Positions 16,291 to 25,325 of a stretch of 64,000 bases of DNA are shown here, piece after piece (positions within the stretch are counted from its first letter, which is position 1; each line of letters starts with the position of its first letter). Source of the DNA: JBBWZH01 sp035544115 (GTDB taxonomy: Bacteria > Actinomycetota > Actinomycetes > Mycobacteriales > CADCTP01); contig OY970235.1 of the NCBI GenBank assembly GCA_963714145.1, positions 248,001 through 312,000 of the forward strand, given 5' to 3'. The position numbers and the translations under genes are program-made. Below the pieces are notes generated by a model that saw only the letters and a program-made list of their open reading frames with translations, was not told the DNA's origin and did not search any database.

Positions 16291-18072
16291 ATGTCCCGGG
16301 AGTTCTCGAAGGTCGGTGTGGTCGGCCTCGGCACGATGGGCGCCGGCATCGCCGAGGTGTTCGCCCGGTCCGGCCTGGATGTGGTCGCGGTGGAGAAGGA
16401 CGAGGACGCGCTGGCCGCCGGCCGCGGCCACGTGGAGCACTCGACCGCGCGGGCGGTGGCCCGGGGCAAGCTGACCGAGGCCGGCCAGGCCGAACTGCTC
16501 GGCCGGATCGCGTTCCGCACCGACCTGGCCGAGATGAAGGATGTCGAGCTGGTCGTGGAGGCGGTGCCGGAGCGGCTGGACCTGAAGACCGCGATCTTCG
16601 GCCGGCTGGACGAGGTGTGCCCGCCGGACACGATCCTGGCCACCAATACGTCCTCGCTGTCGGTGACGCAGATCTCGGTCGCCACCCACCGGCCGGGCAA
16701 GGTGGTGGGGCTGCACTTCTTCAACCCGGCGCCGGTGATGAAGCTGGTCGAGGTGATCCGCACCGTGGTCACCGAGCCCGATGTGGTAGCCGACGTCGAG
16801 GCGCTGGCCCAGCGGCTGGGCAAGACCGACGTGACGGTCGGCGACAAGGCCGGTTTCATCGCCAACGCGCTGCTGTTCGGCTACCTCAACCACGCCGCCG
16901 CGATGTACGAGCAGCGGTTCGTGTCCCGCGAGGACGTGGACGCGGCGATGCGGCTGGGCTGCGGGCTGCCGATGGGCCCGCTGGCGCTGCTCGACCTGAT
17001 CGGCCTGGACACCGCGTACGAGATCCTGGACACGATGTACCGGCAGTCGCGGGTCCGGGTGCACGCGCCGGCCCCGATCCTGAAGCAGATGGTCTCGGCC
17101 CGGCTGCTCGGCCGCAAGACCGGCCGCGGCTTCTACACCTACCAGTCCCCGGATTCGCCGGTGGTGGTGGCCGACCCGAACACCCCGCCGGCGACGTCCG
17201 GCCGGCCCGGCGCCCGGGACGTACAGCGGGTCGGCGTGGTGGGTTCGGGCACGATGGCCACCGGCATCGTCGAGGTCTTCGCCCGCGCCGGGTACGACGT
17301 CCGGTACGTGGCCCGGGGCGGCAGCCAGGTCGAGCGGGTGCGGGCGGCGCTGGCCCGCTCGCTGGAGAAGGCCGTGCAACGCGGCAAGCTGGACGGGGCC
17401 GACCGGGACGCGGCGCTGGCCCGGATCACCGGCAGCGCCCGGCTGGACGATCTGTCCGATGTGGACATGGTTGTCGAAGCGGTGGTTGAGGACCTCATCG
17501 TCAAGCAGGCGCTGTTCGCCAACCTGGACGAGATCGTGCGGCCCGGCGTGGTGCTGGCCAGCACCACGTCCAGCCTGCCGGTGATCGACTGCGCGGCCGC
17601 GACCGAGCGTCCGGCCGACGTGCTGGGCCTGCACTTCTTCAACCCGGCGCCGGTGATGAAGCTGGTCGAGGTGGTCCGCACGGTGTCCACTTCGGACGCC
17701 GCGGTGGCCACCGCGCTGGCGGTCTGCGAGCGGCTGGGCAAGCACCCGGTCACCTGCGCCGACCGGGCCGGCTTCATCGTCAACGGGCTGCTGTTCCCCT
17801 ACCTCAATGACGCGGTGAAGATGCTGGAGGCGCACTACGCCTCGGCCGACGACATCGACGCGGCGATGAAGGTCGGCTGCGGCTACCCGATGGGCCCGTT
17901 CGAGCTGCTGGACGTGGTCGGGCTGGATGTGGCGCTGGCCATCCAGCGCACCCTCTACCTGGAGTTCCGGGAATCCGGGTTCGCCCCGGCGCCGCTGCTG
18001 GAGCACCTGGTCACGGCCGGGTACCTGGGGCGGAAGACCGGGAAGGGCTTCCGCGACCACACCGGCGGCTGA
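16291..18072 (+). CDS. tandem (double-length) 3-hydroxyacyl-CoA dehydrogenase
   Basis: 593 residues made of two complete copies of the roughly 285-residue 3-hydroxyacyl-CoA dehydrogenase unit. Copy 1 begins VGVVGLGTMGAGIAEVFARS and copy 2, near residue 310, VGVVGSGTMATGIVEVFARA. Both carry the NAD loop, LHFFNPAPVMKLVEV, and a C-terminal block with MGPLALLDLIGLD or MGPFELLDVVGLD. Catalytic residues look intact in both, so this is not a decayed duplicate. It oxidises 3-hydroxyacyl-CoA in beta-oxidation or a related route. AGGAGGG fixes the ATG. A small zinc-site gene starts 2 bp after the stop. Confidence 0.9.
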   Translation: MSREFSKVGVVGLGTMGAGIAEVFARSGLDVVAVEKDEDALAAGRGHVEHSTARAVARGKLTEAGQAELLGRIAFRTDLAEMKDVELVVEAVPERLDLKTAIFGRLDEVCPPDTILATNTSSLSVTQISVATHRPGKVVGLHFFNPAPVMKLVEVIRTVVTEPDVVADVEALAQRLGKTDVTVGDKAGFIANALLFGYLNHAAAMYEQRFVSREDVDAAMRLGCGLPMGPLALLDLIGLDTAYEILDTMYRQSRVRVHAPAPILKQMVSARLLGRKTGRGFYTYQSPDSPVVVADPNTPPATSGRPGARDVQRVGVVGSGTMATGIVEVFARAGYDVRYVARGGSQVERVRAALARSLEKAVQRGKLDGADRDAALARITGSARLDDLSDVDMVVEAVVEDLIVKQALFANLDEIVRPGVVLASTTSSLPVIDCAAATERPADVLGLHFFNPAPVMKLVEVVRTVSTSDAAVATALAVCERLGKHPVTCADRAGFIVNGLLFPYLNDAVKMLEAHYASADDIDAAMKVGCGYPMGPFELLDVVGLDVALAIQRTLYLEFRESGFAPAPLLEHLVTAGYLGRKTGKGFRDHTGG

Positions 18073-18074
18073 GC

Positions 18075-18389
18075 GTGGGCCGGCGCGCCAGGCCGCGGGG
18101 CGTGACCCGGCCCGGGCCACCGCCCGGCCCGGCCGACCCGGTGGAGACCGTCGAGTGGGCCGGCCACGACTACGCCGTCCGCCCGGTGACCGGCGCCGCC
18201 ACCGGCAAGACCTACCGCTGCCCGGGCTGCGACCAGGAGATCCGGCCGGCCACACCGCACGTGGTGGCCTGGCCGCTCGGTGACCCGGACGCCGGCTCCC
18301 GCCGGCACTGGCACACTGCCTGCTGGCAGGCCCGGGGCCGGCGGGCCAGCAAGGTGCAGCGGTCCCGCAACGCCCCCCGCTACGGCTGA
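18075..18389 (+). CDS. small protein with a putative zinc site
   Basis: 104 residues. Cys49-x-x-Cys52 and His80-x-x-Cys83 (with another His at 78) could bind zinc in a treble-clef-like fold; the ends are basic and probably disordered. I recognise it only as a conserved actinobacterial hypothetical type. The GTG start lies 2 bp after the stop of the tandem dehydrogenase, so it is very likely in the same transcript and translationally coupled. Confidence 0.65.
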   Translation: MGRRARPRGVTRPGPPPGPADPVETVEWAGHDYAVRPVTGAATGKTYRCPGCDQEIRPATPHVVAWPLGDPDAGSRRHWHTACWQARGRRASKVQRSRNAPRYG

Positions 18390-18452
18390 CCGCCGGGCCG
18401 ACCGCCCGGGCCACCCGCCCGACCCCGGACCGCTCTCGACCGAGGAGACAGC

Positions 18453-19217
18453 ATGACGCAGGCAGCCTTCGACCTGACCGGCCGGACCGCGCTGGTCACC
18501 GGCGCCTCCCGCGGCATCGGTGCGGCGATCGCGCTCGCCCTGGCCAACGCCGGCGCGGACGTGGCGGTGAACAGCCGGTCGGTCGAGACGCTGGAGAAGG
18601 TGGCCCAGCAGGTGGAGGAGCACGGCCGGCGGGCGGTCATGGTGCCGGCCGACGTGACCGACGTGGCCGCCGCCAAGGGCATGGTGGCGGCCGCGATCGA
18701 GGGCCTCGGCCACCTCGACATCGTGGTGAACAACGCCGGCGGCACCGCGTTCATGGTGCCGTTCACCCAGCTGCGGTTCACCGGCTGGGAGAAGGTCATG
18801 CGGCTGAACGTCGAGTCGGCGGTGCACGTGCTGCAGGCCGCCGGCCCGCACCTGCTGGAGCGGGGGAGCGGCTCGGTGATCAACGTGGCCAGCGTGGCCG
18901 GTCTCGGCGCCACGCCGGCGCTGAGCCCGTACGGCGCGTCCAAGGCCGCGCTGATCTCGCTGACCCGGTCGCTGGCGAGGGAGTGGGCGCACGCCGGAAT
19001 CCGGGTGAACGCGCTGTGCCCCGGCTGGACCGCGACCGAGCTGAACCGCGAGCTCTGGTCGAACGAGGAGTTCTCGGCCGGGATGACCGCGACGATCCCG
19101 ATGGGCCGCTGGGGCCGGGCCGACGAGATGGCCGGGCCCGCGCTGTTCCTCGCCTCCGACGCGTCCTCGTTCATGACCGGCCAGACCCTGATCATCGACG
19201 GCGGCCAGACCGCCTGA
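18453..19217 (+). CDS. short-chain dehydrogenase/reductase
   Basis: 254 residues of classical SDR. The N-terminal TGASRGIGAAIALAL binds NAD(P), NNAGG marks the central strand, and the catalytic Ser/Tyr/Lys run is seen as NVASVAGLG and SPYGASKAAL. The C-terminus RADEMAGPALFLASDASSF is typical of 3-oxoacyl or sugar-alcohol type SDRs. GAGGAGA at about 18442-18448 sets the ATG. It follows the beta-oxidation genes on the same strand and may belong with them. The substrate is unknown. Confidence 0.9.
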   Translation: MTQAAFDLTGRTALVTGASRGIGAAIALALANAGADVAVNSRSVETLEKVAQQVEEHGRRAVMVPADVTDVAAAKGMVAAAIEGLGHLDIVVNNAGGTAFMVPFTQLRFTGWEKVMRLNVESAVHVLQAAGPHLLERGSGSVINVASVAGLGATPALSPYGASKAALISLTRSLAREWAHAGIRVNALCPGWTATELNRELWSNEEFSAGMTATIPMGRWGRADEMAGPALFLASDASSFMTGQTLIIDGGQTA

Positions 19218-19296
19218 TCCCCGCGCGGTGCGGCCGCCCCGGCTCCTGCGGGTCACTCGAGTCGTCACCCGCAACGGGAACCCATAGGGTTCTGGG

Positions 19297-20253
19297 GTGG
19301 CAGATATGCGCTACCGACAACTCGGCAACTCTGGCCTGACCGTCTCGGTGGTCGGTCTCGGCTGCAACAACTTCGGCCGGTTGCTCGGCCCGGACAACAC
19401 CAGGGCGGTGCTCGACGCGGCGCTGGAGGTCGGCGTCACGCTGCTGGACACCGCCGACATCTACGGGCTGGGCCAGTCCGAGGAGCTGATCGGCCGGGCG
19501 CTCGGCAGCCGCCGTAGCCAGGTGGTGCTGGCCACCAAGTTCGGCATGGACATGGCCGGCGCCAACGGGCCGGACTGGGGCGCCCGCGGCTCCCGCCGGT
19601 ACATCCGGCAGGCGGTCGAGGCGTCGCTGCGCCGGCTGGGCACCGACCACATCGACCTCTACCAGTACCACCGGCCGGACGGCGTCACGCCGATCGAGGA
19701 GACGCTGGCCGCCCTGGACGAGCTGATCGACGAGGGCAAGGTGCGCTACATCGGCTCCTCCAACCTGGCCGCCTGGCAGGTGGTGGAGGCCGAGTACACC
19801 GCCCGGGCGAACGGGCTGACCCGGTTCATCAGCGCGCAGAACCAGTACAGCCTGCTGGACCGGCAGGTGGAGGCGGAGCTCGCGCCGGCCTGCCGGGCCA
19901 CCGGGGTCGGCATCCTGCCGTACTTCCCGCTCGCGAACGGCCTGTTGACCGGCAAGTTCCAGCGCGACGAGGCGCCCGCCGCGGGCACCCGGATCGGCGA
20001 CCGCCGCCAGCAACTGCACGCTGACGCGCCGTGGGACGTGATCGAGGGGATCGCGAAGTTCGCCGACGAGCGCGGCATCCGGCCGCTGGACGTGGCCATC
20101 GGCGGGCTGGCCGCGCAGCCGGCGGTCGGCTCGGTGATCGCCGGGGCAACCTCGCCGGAGCAGATCCGGGCCAACGCCGCGGCCGCCGGCTGGCTGCCGA
20201 CGCCGGCCGACCTGGAAGCACTCGACGCGATCGCCCCCAGCCCGCGGCGCTGA
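19297..20253 (+). CDS. aldo/keto reductase
   Basis: 318 residues from a GTG at 19297; an ATG at 19306 is the alternative. The active-site features are LLDTADIYGLGQSEELIGRAL (catalytic Asp and Tyr) and HIDLYQYHRPDG. NADPH-dependent reduction of a carbonyl is expected, physiological substrate unknown. TAGGGT at 19285-19290 would give a leaderless transcript, and no ribosome-binding site is visible. It is convergent with the DivIVA-like gene at 20276, with only 22 bp between stops. Confidence 0.9.
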   Translation: MADMRYRQLGNSGLTVSVVGLGCNNFGRLLGPDNTRAVLDAALEVGVTLLDTADIYGLGQSEELIGRALGSRRSQVVLATKFGMDMAGANGPDWGARGSRRYIRQAVEASLRRLGTDHIDLYQYHRPDGVTPIEETLAALDELIDEGKVRYIGSSNLAAWQVVEAEYTARANGLTRFISAQNQYSLLDRQVEAELAPACRATGVGILPYFPLANGLLTGKFQRDEAPAAGTRIGDRRQQLHADAPWDVIEGIAKFADERGIRPLDVAIGGLAAQPAVGSVIAGATSPEQIRANAAAAGWLPTPADLEALDAIAPSPRR

Positions 20254-20275
20254 CCGCGGGTCTGGGGCGGCCGGC

Positions 20276-21247
20276 TCAGCTCTCGGCGACGGCCTCGGCC
20301 GGCTCGTCGTCGGCCGAGCCGGCCGATGCGCCGGTCATTGTGGCCAGCATCTCCCGCACGTTCTGCAGCTGCGCCTGGACGCTGTCGCGCCGGCGGATCA
20401 GGTTCGCCAGCTCGCGCTCCACCTCGGACCGGGCCCGGGCGGCCTTCGCGGTCGCCTCCGAGATCATCGCCTCGGACTCGCGCCGGGCAGATTCCAGGAT
20501 CTGCGCGGCCCGCCGGTCGGCCTCCACCCGGTGTGCCTCGGCCTCGCGCTTGACCTGGTCGGCGGCCTCGCTGGTCTCGGTCAGCCGGCGCTCGGCCGCG
20601 GCCATCCGGCTGGACAGCTCCTGCTCGGCCTGGTCGCGCCGGCGGGCCAGCGTGGTCTCGAAGTCGCGGGCGGCCTGCGCGGCCTTCGCCCGGGCCTCCT
20701 CCAGCTCGCTGGTGGCGTCGGCGCGCACCGCGGCGGCGTCCTTGGCCGCGTCCGCCCGGGCGTTCTCGGCCTCGGCCAGCGCGGTCGACCGGCGCTGCCC
20801 GGCCTCCCGGTCGGCGGCACCCAGGATGTCGCGGGCCTCCCGGTCGGCCTCCGACCGGATCCGCTTCGCATCGTCCTCGGCGGCGGCCCGCACCCGGTCA
20901 CCGTGCGCAGCGGCGTCCGCCCGCAGGCTCATCGCCTCTTCCTCGGCCAGCCGCAGGATGTTCTCCACCCGGGCGCCGAGCCCCGCGTAGGACGGCTCGA
21001 ACTCGGAGACCTGCCGCTGCGCGGTCTGCAGCTCGACGTGCAGCTCTTCCAGCCGCTGCTCGAGCATGGCGATCCGGTCCGCCCCGGTCTCCCGCTCGTG
21101 CCGCAGCGCGGCGATCTCACTCTCCCGGGACGACAACCAGTCGTCCACCTGGCGCCGGTCGTAGCCACGCAGTGCGACATCGAACGGGTGACTCATGCCG
21201 ACATCCGGCAGGAAGTTCATGTTCATGTCGCTGGTGCGCTCAGTCAT
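20276..21247 (-). CDS. DivIVA-like coiled-coil protein 1
   Basis: 323 residues. After a short leader, MSHPFDVALRGYDRRQVDDWL is the DivIVA N-terminal membrane-curvature motif. The rest (about 40-300) is one long Ala/Glu/Arg-rich coiled coil, and the tail is acidic. DivIVA-type proteins mark poles and septa and organise apical growth in actinomycetes; this is not the canonical DivIVA/Wag31, which sits with ftsZ/sepF. It follows the AI-2E transporter after 44 bp on the same strand, and a second DivIVA-like gene is upstream. Confidence 0.8.
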   Translation of the reverse strand: MTERTSDMNMNFLPDVGMSHPFDVALRGYDRRQVDDWLSSRESEIAALRHERETGADRIAMLEQRLEELHVELQTAQRQVSEFEPSYAGLGARVENILRLAEEEAMSLRADAAAHGDRVRAAAEDDAKRIRSEADREARDILGAADREAGQRRSTALAEAENARADAAKDAAAVRADATSELEEARAKAAQAARDFETTLARRRDQAEQELSSRMAAAERRLTETSEAADQVKREAEAHRVEADRRAAQILESARRESEAMISEATAKAARARSEVERELANLIRRRDSVQAQLQNVREMLATMTGASAGSADDEPAEAVAES

Positions 21248-21291
21248 CAGGCCATCCTGCCAGAACTAGACATCTCACGGTGCGGGCCGGG

Positions 21292-22779
21292 TTACGCCGA
21301 ATCCTGTCGAGGGAGTACGACCTCGCGCACTATCAGCTGAATCGCGGCGGTCACGGGCACTGCGATGAGGGCGCCCACGATGCCCAAGAGGGTACCGCCG
21401 ACCAGCGCGCCGACGATCGCGGCCGCCGGATTGATGTCAACGGACCGTTTCATCACCCGCGGATAGATCAGATAGTTCTCCACCTGCTGGTAGACCATGA
21501 AGAAGATGAACGTCGCGATGCCGATCGGAATCGAGTGGATCAACGTCACGATCGTCACCAGCACGGCGCCGATGGTGGCCCCGATCAGCGGGATGATGTC
21601 ACTGATCATCACCACCAGCGCCAGCGCCAGCGGGTACGGCACCCCCAGCGCGGACAGCCAGATCAGCGAGGTGGTGCCGGCGATCAGCGCGACGATGAAT
21701 GCGCCGGCCACATACCCGCCGACCCGGCCCAGGATCTCGTCGCCCAGCAGGGTCGCCCGGGCCCGCCGGGACCGCGGCACCATCCGGTAAGCCGTATGGG
21801 TGATCGCGTTGAATGAGGACAGGAAGTAGAGCGTCAGGATCAGGATCGTCAGCCCTTTGAACACCGTGCTGGCGATCGTCGAGCCGATGCTCAGGATGTT
21901 CCCGGCGGTCTGCGGGCCGAGCCGGTTGGTGAGGTAGTCGGACGTCTTCTTGATGATCCCGAAGCGTTCGTCGAGATCCGCGATCCGCGGGTTCTTCTGA
22001 AGGTCGTTCACATATCCGGGCAATGCACGGATAAACCGCTCGCCCTGCTCGATCAGCGGCGGCAAGATCGCGTATCCGACGACGGTGAAGAACAGCGCGA
22101 CGCCGAGGAAGACGACCCCGACCGCGGCGCCCCGGCGCAAACCCAACCGTTCCAGCCGGCTCACCGTCGGGTTCAGCCCGATCGCGAAGAACGCCGCGAT
22201 CACCACCAGGACCAGCACCGACTGGGCGTTGATCAGCGCCTGGTAGAGCAGGTACGCCAGCCCCACCCCGATCGCCGCGCCGAAGCCGACCCGGAACGGC
22301 GAGCGCTGGCTCATCGGCCGGCCGGGCCGCCCGAACGGGTTCTCCTCGTCGACGCCGGCCTCATGCTTGCGGACCGCCTCGTCCAGGATCGGGTCGCCGT
22401 CGACGATCTCGCCGACCTCGGCCAGCGCGATCTCGGCCGAGCTGGCCGCGTCGGCCGCGCGGTCCTGGGAGCGGCCGGCCGCCCTGCTCGCATCGGCGGC
22501 GTCGTCCCGGGCTTCGGTCGCGTCATCCCGGGCTTCGGTGGCGTCGTCCCGCGCCTCGACGGCGTCGTCCCGCGCCTCGATGGCCCGGTCGGCGGCCCGG
22601 TCGGCAGCCGCGGCCAGGCGGGCTCCGGCGGTGGCACCGTCCGCGGGACCGCTGTCCGTGCGGCTGCTGTCCGGGGCCGCGCTGGTCGTGGGCCTGCTGT
22701 CGGTGGGGCCGCTGCCGGTGTCACTCCCGGTGCCTGGCCGGGTCGGGTCGGTGGCCGACTCCGACCGGTTGCCGTCCAC
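21292..22779 (-). CDS. AI-2E family transporter (PF01594-type) with long acidic N-terminus
   Basis: 495 residues. The C-terminal about 340 residues hold some eight membrane helices with the family pattern (FFAIGLNPTVSRLERLGLRRG, ISDIIPLIGATIGAVLVTIV, IVGALIAVPVTAAIQLIVRE). The first about 155 residues are soluble, hydrophilic and include four heptads EARDDA(V/T/A) at 68-95. Family members transport quorum signals or ions; substrate unknown. GTG at 22779 follows GGAGGGG. It lies between two DivIVA-like genes. Confidence 0.85.
   Translation of the reverse strand: MDGNRSESATDPTRPGTGSDTGSGPTDSRPTTSAAPDSSRTDSGPADGATAGARLAAAADRAADRAIEARDDAVEARDDATEARDDATEARDDAADASRAAGRSQDRAADAASSAEIALAEVGEIVDGDPILDEAVRKHEAGVDEENPFGRPGRPMSQRSPFRVGFGAAIGVGLAYLLYQALINAQSVLVLVVIAAFFAIGLNPTVSRLERLGLRRGAAVGVVFLGVALFFTVVGYAILPPLIEQGERFIRALPGYVNDLQKNPRIADLDERFGIIKKTSDYLTNRLGPQTAGNILSIGSTIASTVFKGLTILILTLYFLSSFNAITHTAYRMVPRSRRARATLLGDEILGRVGGYVAGAFIVALIAGTTSLIWLSALGVPYPLALALVVMISDIIPLIGATIGAVLVTIVTLIHSIPIGIATFIFFMVYQQVENYLIYPRVMKRSVDINPAAAIVGALVGGTLLGIVGALIAVPVTAAIQLIVREVVLPRQDSA
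22495..22578 (-). repeat. 21-bp coding tandem repeat (4 units)
   Basis: Four in-frame copies of EARDDAx in the transporter's N-terminal extension, probably part of a coiled coil. Adjacent copies are near identical in DNA. Confidence 0.8.
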
Positions 22780-22891
22780 GCGACCCCTCCAACTGTCCGC
22801 CCGCGTCGCGAGCCCTGCCCGGATGTGGCCTTACTGCCCCGCCAACCGATGGTCCGGCCAGCCTAGGGCGTTGCGGCCGCGAACGGTGCGG

Positions 22892-23887
22892 TCAGCGCGG
22901 CAGGTCGGCGGGCCATTCCTCGGAACTGGCGTTGGTCGCGGACGGTACCCGGTCGAGGATGCTGCGAACTGCGGCCAGCTGGCTGAGCACCGTGCTGCGG
23001 ACGGTGCCGACCTCGCCGAGCTGCTTGCGCGCGGAGGTGACCAGCTTCTCCGCCTCGGCCTGGGCTTCGGACACCGTCCGCTTGGCCAGCCGGTCGGCCT
23101 CGGCCTGCCGTTCGGCGTCCACCCGGGCGGCCTCCTTGCGGCGGGCCCGCAGCGTGATCTCGAAGTCCTCGTCCGCCTGCTGCCGCTTCGCGGCAGCGGC
23201 CGCGTCGGCCTCGTCCCGCTGCCGCTGCGCGTCCGCGAGCAGGGCGGCGGCCTTCTGCTCGGCCGCCGCGATGGCGGCCGCGGCCTTCTGTTCGGCCTCG
23301 GCGACCGCCGTGGTGGCCCGCTGGTCGGCGGTGGTGCTGACGGTCGAGGCCCGCTGCTCGGCCTCGGCGGTGGCCACGGTGGCCCGCTCGTCCGCATCGG
23401 CGACCAGCGCGGCGGCCTGCTGCTCGGCCTCGGCCACGATCGCGGCGGCGCGCTCCTCGGCGTCGGCCAGCCGCTGCGAGACCTCCGCACTGAGCTGCGC
23501 CACCCGGCCCTGCAGCCCGGCGGTCTCCTCGTGCGCCTTGCGCCGGATCTCGGCCGCTTCCTGCTCGGCCTCGGCCGCCTCCTGGCGGGCCAGCGCGAGC
23601 ATGCCCTTGATCCGGTCGCTGACGTTCTCCGGGGTGGTCGGGTCGGCCGCCTGGCTCAGCCGGCCGCGCATGGCCTCCAGTTGGGTGTGCGCGGCGGCGA
23701 GCTGGCTGGCGAACTCCGCGGTGCGCACGGCGGTCGCGTCCCGCTCGGCGATGGCGATCCGAAGATCGGCTTCCATCCGCTCGATCTGATCGTGCACCTG
23801 CTGCGGGTCGTAGCCGCGCCGGACGATATCGAACGTCGCGGCCCCCTCTAGCAAGGGAAGCAGTTCGGTCGGCTGCTCGCGGTTCAT
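22892..23887 (-). CDS. DivIVA-like coiled-coil protein 2 with hendecad repeats
   Basis: 331 residues from the ATG at 23887; an in-frame extension upstream reads as unrelated sequence. FDIVRRGYDPQQVHDQIERM (19-38) is the DivIVA-like N-terminal motif. The rest is coiled coil, and residues 143-230 form eight consecutive 11-residue units such as AEQQAAALVAD, which predicts a right-handed coiled coil. It is likely a cytoskeletal or polarity scaffold. It heads a same-strand group with the AI-2E transporter and DivIVA-like protein 1, 112 bp upstream of the transporter. Confidence 0.8.
   Translation of the reverse strand: MNREQPTELLPLLEGAATFDIVRRGYDPQQVHDQIERMEADLRIAIAERDATAVRTAEFASQLAAAHTQLEAMRGRLSQAADPTTPENVSDRIKGMLALARQEAAEAEQEAAEIRRKAHEETAGLQGRVAQLSAEVSQRLADAEERAAAIVAEAEQQAAALVADADERATVATAEAEQRASTVSTTADQRATTAVAEAEQKAAAAIAAAEQKAAALLADAQRQRDEADAAAAAKRQQADEDFEITLRARRKEAARVDAERQAEADRLAKRTVSEAQAEAEKLVTSARKQLGEVGTVRSTVLSQLAAVRSILDRVPSATNASSEEWPADLPR
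23198..23461 (-). repeat. 33-bp coding repeat: eight hendecads
   Basis: Residues 143-230 of DivIVA-like protein 2 divide into eight gapless 11-mers with the pattern A(E/D)(E/Q)(R/Q/K)Axxxxxx. The DNA repeats with a 33-bp period. Confidence 0.8.
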
Positions 23888-23948
23888 ACGGTCATCGTCC
23901 CATCCCGCCGGTAGGTGCCAAACCCCCGAGGGCAGGTGTGTTGCCCAA

Positions 23949-25289
23949 TCAGACGTCCCGGAACCTGGTGATCGCATCCAGGTGCCGGTCGCGCAGCTCC
24001 GGGTCGCGGACGCCGAGCCCCTCGGCCGGCGCCAGGCAGAGCACACCGACCTTCCCCTGATGCAGGTTCCGATGCACGTCGTACGCCGCCTCGCCGGTCT
24101 GCGCCAGCGGGTAGACGCGGGACAGGGTCGGGTGGATCAGCCCTTTCCCGATCAACCGGTTGGCCTCCCAGGCCTCCCGGTAGTTGGCGAAGTGCGAGCC
24201 GACGATCCGCTTGAGGTGCATCCAGAGGTACCGGTTGTCGTACTCGTGCTGGTAGCCGCTGGTGGAGGCGCAGGTCACGATCACGCCGCCGCGCTTGGCC
24301 ACGAACACGCTGGCGCCGAAGGTCTCCCGGCCGGGGTGCTCGAGCACGATGTCCGGGTCGTCGCCGCCGGTGAGCTCGCGGATCCGGGCGCCGAACCGCT
24401 TCCACTCGCCCGGGTTCTGGGTGTGCTCGTCCGACCAGAACCGGTAGCCCTCGGCGGTCCGGTCGATCACCAGGTCGGCGCCCATCCGCCGGCAGATGGC
24501 CGCCTTCTCCGGGCTGCTGACCACGCAGACCGGGATGCCGCCACCGTTCAGCGCCAGCTGGGTCGCGTACGAGCCGAGCCCGCCGCTGGCGCCCCAGATC
24601 AGCACCGTGTCGCCCTGCTTCATGGCCGCGCCGTGCTGGCTGACCAGCTGCCGGTACGCGGTCGAGTTGACCAGCCCGGGGCTGGCCGCCTCTTCCCAGG
24701 TCAGGTGCGCGGGCTTGGGCATCAGCTGGTTGGCCTTGACCAGGGCCAGCTCAGCCAGGCCGCCGAAGTTGGTCTCGAAGCCCCAGATCCGCTGCTGCGG
24801 GTCGAGCATTGTGTCGTCGTGGCCCTGGTGATCTTCCAGCTCGACCGAGAGGCAGTGCGCGACGACCTCGTCGCCGGCCGTCCACTTCGTCACGCCCGGA
24901 CCGACCCGCAGCACCACGCCGGCAAGGTCGGAACCGACCACGTGGTAGGGCAGGTCGTGCCGCCTGGTCAGCGGCGAGATCTTGCCGTAGCGCTCCAGGA
25001 AGCCGAACGTCGCCATCGGCTCGAAGATCGCCGTCCAGACCGTGTTGTAGTTGATCGCGGACGCCATCACCGCGACCAGCGCCTCGCCCGGCCCCAGCTC
25101 GGGCGTGTCCACTTCTTCCAGGTGCAGCGACTTGCGCGGGTCTTTGTCCTTTGTGGACACCCCGGCGAACATCCCGGTCTCGTCCTTGCGCACCACCATG
25201 CCGGCGTAGCTCTTCGGCACCGGCAACCCGGCCACCGCCGCGACATCCCCCGCCAGCACCGCATCCCGTATCGCGTCGATCTCAGCCAC
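23949..25289 (-). CDS. ccr: crotonyl-CoA carboxylase/reductase
   Basis: It reductively carboxylates crotonyl-CoA to (2S)-ethylmalonyl-CoA with NADPH, the signature step of the ethylmalonyl-CoA pathway. The 446-residue length is normal. It is a medium-chain reductase fold with the nucleotide motif IWGASGGLGSYATQLALNGG, the family N-terminus (MVVRKDETGMFAGVSTKDKD, PRKSLHLEEVDTPEL) and the CO2/substrate region NYREAWEANRLIGKGLIHPT. GTG at 25289 follows GGAGGT. The imperfect palindrome at 25326-25337 with TAGCCT forms the putative controlled promoter. A VapBC pair separates it from the epimerase gene. Confidence 0.95.
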   Translation of the reverse strand: MAEIDAIRDAVLAGDVAAVAGLPVPKSYAGMVVRKDETGMFAGVSTKDKDPRKSLHLEEVDTPELGPGEALVAVMASAINYNTVWTAIFEPMATFGFLERYGKISPLTRRHDLPYHVVGSDLAGVVLRVGPGVTKWTAGDEVVAHCLSVELEDHQGHDDTMLDPQQRIWGFETNFGGLAELALVKANQLMPKPAHLTWEEAASPGLVNSTAYRQLVSQHGAAMKQGDTVLIWGASGGLGSYATQLALNGGGIPVCVVSSPEKAAICRRMGADLVIDRTAEGYRFWSDEHTQNPGEWKRFGARIRELTGGDDPDIVLEHPGRETFGASVFVAKRGGVIVTCASTSGYQHEYDNRYLWMHLKRIVGSHFANYREAWEANRLIGKGLIHPTLSRVYPLAQTGEAAYDVHRNLHQGKVGVLCLAPAEGLGVRDPELRDRHLDAITRFRDV

Positions 25290-25325
25290 GCCGACACCTC
25301 CGGACCCTCGGCAATCCGCCAAGGC

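Noticed and set aside
7051..25160. Repeated CATTGTG and TTTGTGGAC words (for example near 7054, 15090, 20337, 24808)
   Set aside because: A rough expectation for this 7-mer at this base composition is about two in the window; five occurrences inside coding sequence are not convincing as a chromosomal motif.
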